DNA of 7,375 nt. It comes from Candidatus Dojkabacteria bacterium. GTDB lineage: Bacteria; Patescibacteriota; Dojkabacteria; J137. The position numbers were made by a program, and so were the translations under genes. Under the pieces are notes generated by a model. The model was not told the origin of the DNA. It searched no databases and worked only from the letters and a program-made list of their open reading frames with translations. The number at the start of each line of letters is the position of its first letter. Position 1 is the stretch's first letter. The stretch lies in NCBI GenBank assembly GCA_020429545.1, contig JAGQLF010000041.1, positions 1 through 7,375 of the forward strand. The letters run 5' to 3'. Positions 1 to 5,406 of this stretch are shown piece after piece.

Positions 1-357
1 ATTATTATAAAGTTCACATTTATCTTTGTAGTATAAACTTGCAAACCATGCAAAATCGAACAAGTCGATGTTGCCATTTTCATTAGCGTCTTTGAATCCA
101 CAAGTTGGATAAAAATCTGGAGCGGGTAATAAATTACATTCCTTTGAATAAAATTTCACAAAGGCAGCAAAATCATCAAGTTCAACTTTATTATCATTAT
201 AAATATCTAGTCTTCCACAACCATATGATTCTGTAATATCTGTAACAGGTAAATCTTTATTATTATCTTGATCAACTAAAACTAAAGTTCCTAAAACAAG
301 AGCCAAAAATAGTACAATGTTTAGAATTGTTAAAAATCGATATCTATTTTGATTCAT
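1..357 (-). CDS. Membrane-anchored protein with two dockerin-like (EF-hand-type) repeats, C-terminus cut by window edge
   Basis: Reading the minus strand from the ATG at 357-355 gives 119 codons with no stop, open at the window edge. Residues about 8-28 form one hydrophobic segment (ILNIVLFLALVLGTLVLV), a signal anchor or uncleaved signal peptide. It is followed by two similar acidic repeats, CGRLDIYNDNKVELDDF and CGFKDANENGNIDLFDF, each ending in a Cys about ten residues further on. The spacing of Asp/Asn within each repeat (DxNxDxxxxxxD-like) and the closing aromatic helix resemble the calcium-binding loops of type I dockerins. The paired cysteines suggest a disulfide across each repeat in an extracytoplasmic protein. 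This could be a short surface adhesion or scaffold partner, or just the N-terminal part of a larger exported protein. No cohesin is visible. The gene is divergent from the beta-lactamase-like gene, with 92 bp between their starts. The dockerin resemblance rests on the repeat pattern alone. Confidence 0.7.
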   Translation of the reverse strand, partial: MNQNRYRFLTILNIVLFLALVLGTLVLVDQDNNKDLPVTDITESYGCGRLDIYNDNKVELDDFAAFVKFYSKECNLLPAPDFYPTCGFKDANENGNIDLFDFAWFASLYYKDKCELYNN

Positions 358-449
358 GGAATAATGCAATATACTTTCATGTTACATTGAAGAATGTTTA
401 TCAACAAGTATAAAATTTATTATCGGATGCCATAATACAATGGCTATAT
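358..449. promoter_or_regulatory. Divergent intergenic region with a candidate rightward promoter
   Basis: This 92-bp AT-rich gap separates two divergent starts. On the plus strand, TTGAAG (387-392), a 16-bp spacer and TATAAA (409-414) form a plausible sigma-70-type promoter for the gene at 450, giving a 5' UTR of roughly 30 nt. A second -10-like box, TACAAT, lies at 435-440. On the minus strand TATACT (complement of 407-412) overlaps the plus-strand -10, so both genes may share this region. No Shine-Dalgarno sequence precedes either start. Confidence 0.35.
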
Positions 450-1565
450 ATGATTAAGTTAGGAAAAGAAATTAAAAAGGAAATTTCAGATATAAAATTC
501 TATATTTATCTATTTGTAGCATTATTCTTGGCAATTTTTACTTTGTTTAATGCCTATATTTTCTGGCCAAGGTCTGCAGAAGAGCCAGTATATCAAATAA
601 AAACACAAGAAGTACCTATAAAAGAAGATACAGTTGCACTATCAACCAAAATTGAGAAGACACCATACTTCATCTATAAAGATCTTGTAAAAAATTTGTA
701 TAAGACAGAGCTAGCTGAAGTTAATCCAACACAGGATATTTTAAAGCTAAATAATACAGAATATACAATAAATGTAATACCTGATAGGTATGATAAAGAT
801 CTTTTAAAACAACAAATTATGAATATTTTAGGATCCGATCCAGAGCATTATGGAGTATATTTCTATGATCTAGATAGAGATATTGAAATTGGAATTAATG
901 ATGATGTGATATTCCCCCCAATGAGTATTTCAAAACTCCCAATAGCAGTCCTTATGCTTAGAGAGGTCGATAAAGGAAATTTTAGTCTAGACCAACAAGA
1001 AGTATTTGATTGGGGTTCCACTGCAGATCCAACAAACGTATTAAAGACAAATTATGTTGGTACATCTTTTGCGATTAGAGATTACTTAAGATTTTTAATT
1101 ATTGATAGCGATAATGCTTCAATAAGAAAACTTGAAAACCTAATGGGTGGATATCTAGCTACAAACGAAAAGGCTAAAAATGAGCTAGGAGTTACACATT
1201 TTTTTAGAGATCCACATGATGTAATTGCAAAAGATATAGGGAGAGTATTTAGGGGAATATATGATGGAAGTTATCTGTCCAAGGAAACTAATGAATATAT
1301 GTTGTATCTGCTTCAAAATACTCATTTTTCCCTACAAGATGGTATTCCTGTAGGTGTTCCAGAGCCATATAAAAGTCAAATTGCACATAAAACAGGACAA
1401 GGTTCGTCGAACCCAGGATTTATTTGGGAAGATGCAGGTATCATTTTTGGCGAACATAGTGATTATGTACTAGTTATAGTAAATGATTTTATTGATATTC
1501 CAACTGCAAGGTATAAGATTCAACAGATATCTGGATTGATTTGGGATACAACGCAAGAGATATAA
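450..1565 (+). CDS. Membrane-anchored class A beta-lactamase-like serine hydrolase
   Basis: A 371-residue protein with a short basic N-terminus, a single transmembrane helix at about 17-39, a linker of about 70-80 residues, and a C-terminal class A beta-lactamase / D,D-peptidase fold. The penicilloyl-serine signatures are in order and sensibly spaced: SISK at 159-162 (SxxK nucleophile and lysine), SDN at 220-222, and KTG at 314-316, followed by the final hydrophobic strand. The topology puts the catalytic domain outside the membrane. The region where class A enzymes carry the omega-loop general base (Glu166, about 36 residues after SDN) reads HFFRDPHDVIAKD, with no ExxxN motif. Efficient deacylation of beta-lactams is therefore doubtful; a peptidoglycan carboxypeptidase or endopeptidase-like role, or a non-lactamase hydrolase, is as likely. 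The ATG at 450 is chosen because it directly precedes the basic segment and membrane anchor. No Shine-Dalgarno site is visible. Confidence 0.82.
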   Translation: MIKLGKEIKKEISDIKFYIYLFVALFLAIFTLFNAYIFWPRSAEEPVYQIKTQEVPIKEDTVALSTKIEKTPYFIYKDLVKNLYKTELAEVNPTQDILKLNNTEYTINVIPDRYDKDLLKQQIMNILGSDPEHYGVYFYDLDRDIEIGINDDVIFPPMSISKLPIAVLMLREVDKGNFSLDQQEVFDWGSTADPTNVLKTNYVGTSFAIRDYLRFLIIDSDNASIRKLENLMGGYLATNEKAKNELGVTHFFRDPHDVIAKDIGRVFRGIYDGSYLSKETNEYMLYLLQNTHFSLQDGIPVGVPEPYKSQIAHKTGQGSSNPGFIWEDAGIIFGEHSDYVLVIVNDFIDIPTARYKIQQISGLIWDTTQEI

Positions 1566-1571
1566 TTACTC

Positions 1572-1601
1572 TGTAGGTGAGGATGGCCATCCTCACCTAC
1601 A
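1572..1601. repeat. Perfect 30-bp palindrome downstream of the beta-lactamase-like gene
   Basis: Two 15-nt arms, TGTAGGTGAGGATGG and its exact reverse complement, meet with no spacer; folding would leave a GGCC loop on a stem of about 13 bp. It starts six bases after the stop codon at 1565, where a terminator would be expected, but no T-run follows on either strand, so it is not a canonical intrinsic terminator. Its GC richness against the AT-rich surroundings suggests a dispersed REP-like palindrome that could still block readthrough or protect the mRNA 3' end. Confidence 0.7.
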
Positions 1602-1602
1602 A

Positions 1603-1633
1603 TTGGCTTCTGGTGTGAATTTTCTGCTATAAT
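1603..1633 (+). promoter_or_regulatory. Extended -10 promoter for the leuS leader
   Basis: TGCTATAAT at 1625-1633 is a full-consensus extended -10 element (TGn plus TATAAT). A weak -35-like TTGGCT lies at 1603-1608 with a long 19-bp spacer, as tolerated by extended -10 promoters. Normal spacing puts transcription start at about 1640, which coincides with both an ATG and the first base of a helix that closes at 1730. Confidence 0.6.
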
Positions 1634-1639
1634 TTCTGC

Positions 1640-1690
1640 ATGGTAAGAAGTGCAATAAACATAAGCTTTCAAAATAAACCCCTCCTCTAG
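1640..1690 (+). CDS. Candidate leucine-sensing leader peptide upstream of leuS (16 aa, ends Pro-Leu-Leu-stop)
   Basis: ATG at 1640 opens a 16-codon reading frame, MVRSAINISFQNKPLL, ending CCC CTC CTC TAG. Two consecutive leucine codons right before the stop, directly upstream of the leucyl-tRNA synthetase gene, are what a ribosome-mediated attenuator would need. Both are CTC, which I do not find among the 55 leucine codons of leuS and only rarely elsewhere in the window, so decoding here would depend on a scarce tRNA-Leu. The ATG falls at the predicted transcription start, so it would be read as a leaderless message; no Shine-Dalgarno site is possible. The alternative is chance: the CTC run also forms the 5' arm of a small hairpin. 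Two leucine codons is a modest number for a classical attenuator. Confidence 0.4.
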   Translation: MVRSAINISFQNKPLL

Positions 1691-1748
1691 GGAGTAATTT
1701 GCACGTTTTTCAATTCAATTTACTTACCATAAATATTAAAATTAACTC
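1640..1748 (+). promoter_or_regulatory. Structured leuS 5' leader RNA, candidate attenuator
   Basis: Three nested helices can be read by eye. P1 pairs ATGGTAAG (1640-1647) with CTTACCAT (1723-1730). P2 pairs GTGCAA (1650-1655) with TTGCAC (1699-1704). P3 pairs CTCC (1682-1685) with GGAG (1691-1694) around a 5-nt loop. P2 is followed at once by GTTTTT (1705-1710), so P2 plus the T-run could act as a weak terminator. P1 starts at the predicted transcription start and ends 18 nt before the leuS ATG. The CTC CTC codons of the possible leader peptide lie in P3, so a ribosome stalled there would block P3 and P2. I see no T-box signature (no AGGGTGG-type antiterminator bulge) and recognise no known riboswitch class. 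Confidence 0.45.
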
Positions 1749-4721
1749 ATGAACAAATTTAATCCTAAAGATTTTGAAGATAAATGGAGAAAGAAATGGG
1801 CAACTGAAGAAACCTATAAAACTCCAGAAATAAAGAAAGGTGATGAAAAATTCTACTCTTTGTACTCTTATCCATATCCGTCAGGAGCAGGTTTGCACGT
1901 GGGGCATGTTGAGGGAATGGTGGCAAATGATATTCCTGCAAGATATAACAGAATGCTTGGTAAAAAAGTTATGATGCCAATGGGTTGGGATTCATTTGGT
2001 TTGCCTGCAGAAAACTATGCAATTAAAACAGGTATACACCCAAAAGATAATACTGATGAAGCAATTAAAGCTTTTATCGAACAAATAAATAATATTGGAA
2101 TTTCAGTTGATTGGAATACAGAAGTTGGTGCTCACTATGAAAATTATTACAAATGGACTCAATGGATTTTTATTCAATTATTTAATGCAGGATTAGCATA
2201 TAAAAAGAAAGCACCTGTGAATTGGTGTCCAAAAGATCAAACTGTTTTGGCAAATGAACAAGTTGAATCTGATGGAACATGTGAACGATGCGGAACAGAA
2301 GTTGAGCAAAAAGATTTAGAACAGTGGTTTTTTAAAATTACTGACTTTGCAGATAGATTAGTTGATGATTTAGATAAAGTAGACTGGCCAGATAGTACAA
2401 AGGCTCAACAAAGAGATTGGATTGGTAGAAGTATTGGTGCTGAAATTTTGTGGAAACTAAATAATCCAGATTACAAAAATAAAAAGGAAAATCAAAAGTA
2501 TATAGTTGAGCTAGCTAATACTGATGATGCAGAAGAGATTTCATTTATAAGAGTTTCAGGTTGGCTTGAGAATAATATCAATGAAAAAACTGGAGTAACA
2601 AAAGAGTTTTTAGGAGAATTTCACGATCAAAAGATTCCGATTTCTAAAGATAAGATACAGAAACAAAGTAACTACATTAAAGAAAATCCAGAATCAAACC
2701 TTATTATAAGAGAAAACGGAAAGATTTTAGGTTGGTTAGGTTTAATGTTTGAAGAAGATAATGTGATTAGTTTTGGAGTATATGTTCATCCAGATCATAG
2801 AGGTAGAGGTGTCGGTAGTGCACTGATGAATTATGTTTTTGAAAAGAATCCCTCACATAAATTTAAGATTGAAGTATCTAAAAATAATACTCGAGCAATA
2901 GAACTTTATAAAAGGCAAGGATTTGAAGAAGTAGGAGAAAGTAAATGGTTTATTGAAGGTAGAGAAGAAAACTTTATTCCTTTGTATGTAATGGAAAAAG
3001 AATGCTTTGTTATTCATACTTTTACAACTCGGTTTGATACAATTCCAGGTCCAACATTTTTAGTTATTGCTCCAGAGTACGAGCATTTAGATAAGATTGT
3101 AACTGCAGAAAATAAAGATGCTGTATCAAAATACATAGATAGTATAAAGAATAAAACTGATTTAGATAGACAAACAGCAAAAGAAAAAACAGGTGTATTT
3201 ACGGGTTCTTATGCAGTAAATCCATTCAATAATGAAGAAATACCAATTTATGTTGCAGATTATGTATTAGCAAACTACGGAACAGGTGCGGTTATGGGAA
3301 TGCCTGGTCATGATCAAAGAGATTATGATTTTGCTAAAAAATTTGATTTGCCAATTAAATACACACTACAACCAAAAGATGAAGGTTTTGAATTTCCAAA
3401 AGATAAAGCATTTGAAGGAGAAGGATATCAAATCAATTCAGGAGAATTTAATGGATTATGGTGGGAAGAAGCGAAAGACAAAATAATGGATAAATTAATT
3501 TCTGAAGATAAAGCAATAAAGAAAGTTAATTATAGATTAAGAGACTGGTTATTATCACGTCAAAGATATTGGGGTTGTCCAATTCCAGTAATTTACGATC
3601 CTGAAGGAAATGCACATGCAGTTCCAGAAGAAGACTTGCCAGTATTATTACCATACAATGTAGACTTTTCTCCAACAGGAGAATCTCCATTAGCTAAATC
3701 TGAAGAGTTCCAAAAATCTGCAGAAGAAAAATATGGAAAAGGGTGGAGACGTGAAGTGGATACAATGGATACATTTGTAGATTCAAGTTGGTATTTTTTT
3801 AGACATGTTGATGCAAAAAACGATGAAAAGATTTTTGATTCAGAAAAAGTAAATGCATGGTTGCCAACAGATTTATATATGATTGGAGCAGAGCATATTG
3901 TATTGCACTTAATGTATTCTAGATTCTTTACAAAATTCTTTTTTGATCAAGGATTGATAGATTTTGATGAACCATTCTACAGAATGCGACACATGGGATT
4001 AATTCTAGGGCCAGATGGAAGAAAAATGAGTAAAAGATGGGGAAATGTAATAAACCCAAACGATGAAATTGATAAATATGGAGCAGATACTTTGCGAATT
4101 TATGAAATGTTCATGGGACCATTGATTGATGCAAAACCTTGGAACGATAGTGCAGAAAAAGGAGTATTAAGATTCTTGTCTAAAGTGTGGGACAACTTTA
4201 ACAGAATCCAGACTACAGATTCCAGAGAAGAAGTAAAATTCGAAATTCGAAATTCGAAATTCGAAATACAAGAGCGGGAAATAAATAAGTTAATTAAATA
4301 CGTAGGCCCTGCAATTGATACACTAAGCTTTAATACTGCAGTTGCAAAAATGATGGAATTTAATAATTTCTTAACAAAAGAGAAAGAAATTAATAAGTCT
4401 GTATTTGAAAGATTTATGTTGGTTCTGGCTCCATTTGCACCATATGTAACAGAAGAAATTTGGTCTCAAATGGGAAATGAATTCTCAATTCATAATGCTA
4501 AATGGCCAGAGTTTGATGAATCTTTAACTAAAGAATCTAGTGTAACAATTGCAATTCAAATTAATGGAAAGGTGAGAGGAACAGTTGAAGTAGATGCAGG
4601 TTCTAATGAAGATGTAGTTTATAGTGCAGCAATGAAAGAGCAGAATATTGCAAAATATGTAGAAAACGAGCCAAAAAAGAAAATTTATATTCAAGATAGG
4701 ATATTAAATATTATTGTATGA
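1749..4721 (+). CDS. leuS: Leucyl-tRNA synthetase with a GNAT acetyltransferase domain inserted in CP1
   Basis: Class I synthetase charging tRNA-Leu in the cytoplasm; 990 residues, against roughly 810-870 for ordinary bacterial LeuRS. Visible in order: the HIGH variant HVGH (50-53); the zinc-finger region with CPKD at 160 and CERC at 178-181; the start of CP1 (GAEILWKL, 230-237); an inserted GNAT domain (about 250-418); the CP1 editing site with TTRFDT (426-431) and GTGAVMGMPGHDQRDYDF (511-528), which keeps the conserved threonine and the aspartates; the KMSKR signature loop (759-763) in place of KMSKS; the anticodon-binding helical domain; and the C-terminal domain (NGKVRGTVEVDA). Removing the insert gives about 820 residues, the usual length. 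A heptanucleotide repeat encodes KFEIRNSKFEI at 830-840, between catalytic core and anticodon domain. There is no Shine-Dalgarno before the ATG at 1749, which is set by the conserved N-terminus (NPKDFEDKWRKKW). Expression probably runs from the promoter at 1625. Confidence 0.97.
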   Translation: MNKFNPKDFEDKWRKKWATEETYKTPEIKKGDEKFYSLYSYPYPSGAGLHVGHVEGMVANDIPARYNRMLGKKVMMPMGWDSFGLPAENYAIKTGIHPKDNTDEAIKAFIEQINNIGISVDWNTEVGAHYENYYKWTQWIFIQLFNAGLAYKKKAPVNWCPKDQTVLANEQVESDGTCERCGTEVEQKDLEQWFFKITDFADRLVDDLDKVDWPDSTKAQQRDWIGRSIGAEILWKLNNPDYKNKKENQKYIVELANTDDAEEISFIRVSGWLENNINEKTGVTKEFLGEFHDQKIPISKDKIQKQSNYIKENPESNLIIRENGKILGWLGLMFEEDNVISFGVYVHPDHRGRGVGSALMNYVFEKNPSHKFKIEVSKNNTRAIELYKRQGFEEVGESKWFIEGREENFIPLYVMEKECFVIHTFTTRFDTIPGPTFLVIAPEYEHLDKIVTAENKDAVSKYIDSIKNKTDLDRQTAKEKTGVFTGSYAVNPFNNEEIPIYVADYVLANYGTGAVMGMPGHDQRDYDFAKKFDLPIKYTLQPKDEGFEFPKDKAFEGEGYQINSGEFNGLWWEEAKDKIMDKLISEDKAIKKVNYRLRDWLLSRQRYWGCPIPVIYDPEGNAHAVPEEDLPVLLPYNVDFSPTGESPLAKSEEFQKSAEEKYGKGWRREVDTMDTFVDSSWYFFRHVDAKNDEKIFDSEKVNAWLPTDLYMIGAEHIVLHLMYSRFFTKFFFDQGLIDFDEPFYRMRHMGLILGPDGRKMSKRWGNVINPNDEIDKYGADTLRIYEMFMGPLIDAKPWNDSAEKGVLRFLSKVWDNFNRIQTTDSREEVKFEIRNSKFEIQEREINKLIKYVGPAIDTLSFNTAVAKMMEFNNFLTKEKEINKSVFERFMLVLAPFAPYVTEEIWSQMGNEFSIHNAKWPEFDESLTKESSVTIAIQINGKVRGTVEVDAGSNEDVVYSAAMKEQNIAKYVENEPKKKIYIQDRILNIIV
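2496..3002 (+). other. GNAT N-acetyltransferase domain embedded in leuS (residues about 250-418)
   Basis: The segment begins like a free-standing GNAT protein: a strand (YIVELANTDDAEEISFI), a helix with the GWLENN motif, then EKTGVTKEFLGEFHD, which recalls PaiA-like GNATs. The core strands follow (NLIIRENGKILGWLGLMF and VISFGVYVHP), then the acetyl-CoA loop HRGRGVG (350-356), matching R/Q-x-x-G-x-G/A, helix SALMNYVF, the strand FKIEVSKNN, and motif B NTRAIELYKRQGFEEVG (380-396) with the usual Tyr and Gly-Phe. It ends with a strand LYVMEK, after which the LeuRS sequence resumes at FVIHTFTTRFDT. All the GNAT elements are present, so the domain is probably catalytically competent. The substrate cannot be read from sequence. 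Frame is continuous on both sides and base composition matches the host gene. Confidence 0.93.
4236..4267 (+). repeat. Tandem 7-bp repeat (aaattcg, 4.6 copies) inside leuS
   Basis: Four perfect copies of AAATTCG run from 4236 to 4263, followed by AAAT. Because 21 bp spans three units and seven codons, the frame stays open and the protein reads a 7-residue period (KFEIRNS, KFEI). Each unit junction contains TTCGAA, itself palindromic, so the array can fold on itself. Unit loss or gain would shift the leuS frame. Confidence 0.9.
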
Positions 4722-4731
4722 TACGAATTTA

Positions 4732-4766
4732 TTGACAAAATATGATCTGATAATATAAAATCAGAT
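4732..4766 (+). promoter_or_regulatory. Toxin-antitoxin operon promoter with overlapping operator palindrome
   Basis: A consensus -35, TTGACA (4732-4737), a 16-bp spacer and TATAAA (4754-4759) form the clearest sigma-70-type promoter in the window. The inverted repeat ATCTGAT (4745-4751) / ATCAGAT (4760-4766), spaced by 8 bp, brackets the -10 box. A ribbon-helix-helix antitoxin, alone or with its toxin, would be expected to bind here and repress its own operon. The expected start site at about 4766 leaves a leader of about 16 nt before the ATG at 4782. Confidence 0.68.
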
Positions 4767-4781
4767 GTAGATACACGTTTA

Positions 4782-5075
4782 ATGAAAAATCCCCAAAAGA
4801 CAGCAAATACAGTGGTTCAAGTATCAATGGATAAAGAGACAAAAAAACAGTTAGATTTTTTAACAAAATATAAAGGTTTTGATTCCCCCGCTGCATTTAT
4901 ACGAGGTATGGTCAGAGTTGAATATAATGAAAATATAAAGGAGCAAGCAAGATCAGCTGTGATTATGGATTTAATTGAAGAAATTGAAGATATTAAAGAC
5001 GTAATATCATTAAAAGATGAAGATGTTGTGAGTTGGCAAGATGTAAAAAAGGAACTGCATAAAAGGAACAAGTGA
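4782..5075 (+). CDS. Ribbon-helix-helix antitoxin (RelB/ParD-like)
   Basis: A 97-residue acidic protein. Residues 11-16 (VVQVSM) form the DNA-binding strand, 17-30 helix A (DKETKKQLDFLTKY) and 35-49 helix B (SPAAFIRGMVRVEYN), the standard ribbon-helix-helix arrangement of small repressor antitoxins. The C-terminal half (about 52-97) is charged and helical and ends SWQDVKKELHKRNK, like the toxin-neutralising tails of RelB-type antitoxins. It should neutralise the toxin encoded next and repress the shared promoter through the palindrome at 4745-4766. Its TGA stop overlaps the GTG start of the toxin by 4 bp, implying translational coupling. No Shine-Dalgarno site precedes the ATG. The subfamily (RelB versus ParD) cannot be settled by eye. 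Confidence 0.85.
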   Translation: MKNPQKTANTVVQVSMDKETKKQLDFLTKYKGFDSPAAFIRGMVRVEYNENIKEQARSAVIMDLIEEIEDIKDVISLKDEDVVSWQDVKKELHKRNK

Positions 5076-5329
5076 GCTACAAAATCTTTTTAAAAAAGAG
5101 TGCTCAAAAATCATTAAATAAACTCCCGATAGAAATTACCAAATTAATTGAAAGTACTATAGACTCATTATCAGATAATCCACATCCTACAAACTCTAAA
5201 AAATTAAGTGGTTTTATGAATGTTTATAGGGTAAGAGTTTCTAATTATAGAATTATTTATGAAGTTAAAGATACTAAGCTTGAGATATTAGTAATCAAGA
5301 TAGCACATAGAAAAGATGTATACAATTAG
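5072..5329 (+). CDS. RelE/ParE-family toxin
   Basis: An 85-residue basic protein with the whole RelE/ParE fold: strand SYKIFLKKSAQKSLNKL, two helices (to about 35), then KKLSGFMNVYRVRVSNYRIIYEV (43-65) and the closing EILVIKIAHRKDVY (71-84). The lysines at 43-44, Arg53, Arg55, Arg60, His79, Arg80 and Tyr84 match positions that RelE-type enzymes use for ribosome-dependent mRNA cleavage, so RelE-like activity is more likely than ParE-like gyrase poisoning. It starts with GTG at 5072 inside the antitoxin stop (GTGA overlap). AAAAGGAA at 5061-5068 is a reasonable ribosome binding site and fixes this start. It is co-transcribed with, and presumably neutralised by, the antitoxin. No catalytic residue is obviously missing. 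Confidence 0.88.
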   Translation: MSYKIFLKKSAQKSLNKLPIEITKLIESTIDSLSDNPHPTNSKKLSGFMNVYRVRVSNYRIIYEVKDTKLEILVIKIAHRKDVYN

Positions 5330-5356
5330 ACTTGTTTAACATATTTATCTACTGGA

Positions 5357-5385
5357 TTTACTTTTCAGCTCTTTTGATATAGAAT
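5357..5385 (+). promoter_or_regulatory. Candidate promoter for efp
   Basis: In the 77-bp gap after the toxin gene, TTTACT (5357-5362), a 15-bp spacer and TGATATAGAAT (5375-5385), an extended -10-like element, could start transcription about 15 nt before the efp ATG. The -35 is poor and the spacing short, so this is tentative. No terminator hairpin is seen after the toxin gene, so readthrough is also possible. Confidence 0.3.
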
Positions 5386-5406
5386 CTACTGTTTAAATCG
5401 AAAAAT

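Noticed and set aside
440..457. Five-codon mini-ORF overlapping the start of the beta-lactamase-like gene
   Set aside because: Far too short, no ribosome site, and no biased codon content; probably chance.
1640..1748. T-box riboswitch upstream of leuS
   Set aside because: A T-box would be the usual guess for a synthetase leader, but the leader is too short and lacks the conserved AGGGTGG-type and stem I sequences.
2496..3002. GNAT segment as a separate gene interrupting leuS (frameshift or intein-like insertion)
   Set aside because: The frame is continuous on both sides with no stop, no start signal and no intein splice residues or homing-endonuclease motifs; it reads as a domain insertion.
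3286..3486. Plus-strand open frame of 66 codons inside leuS
   Set aside because: It lies wholly within the leuS editing-domain region in another frame, and its translation is lysine/isoleucine-rich with no recognisable motif.
4817..5071. Minus-strand open frame opposite the antitoxin gene
   Set aside because: Antisense shadow of a clear ribbon-helix-helix gene; low-complexity serine/isoleucine-rich translation and no promoter or ribosome site.
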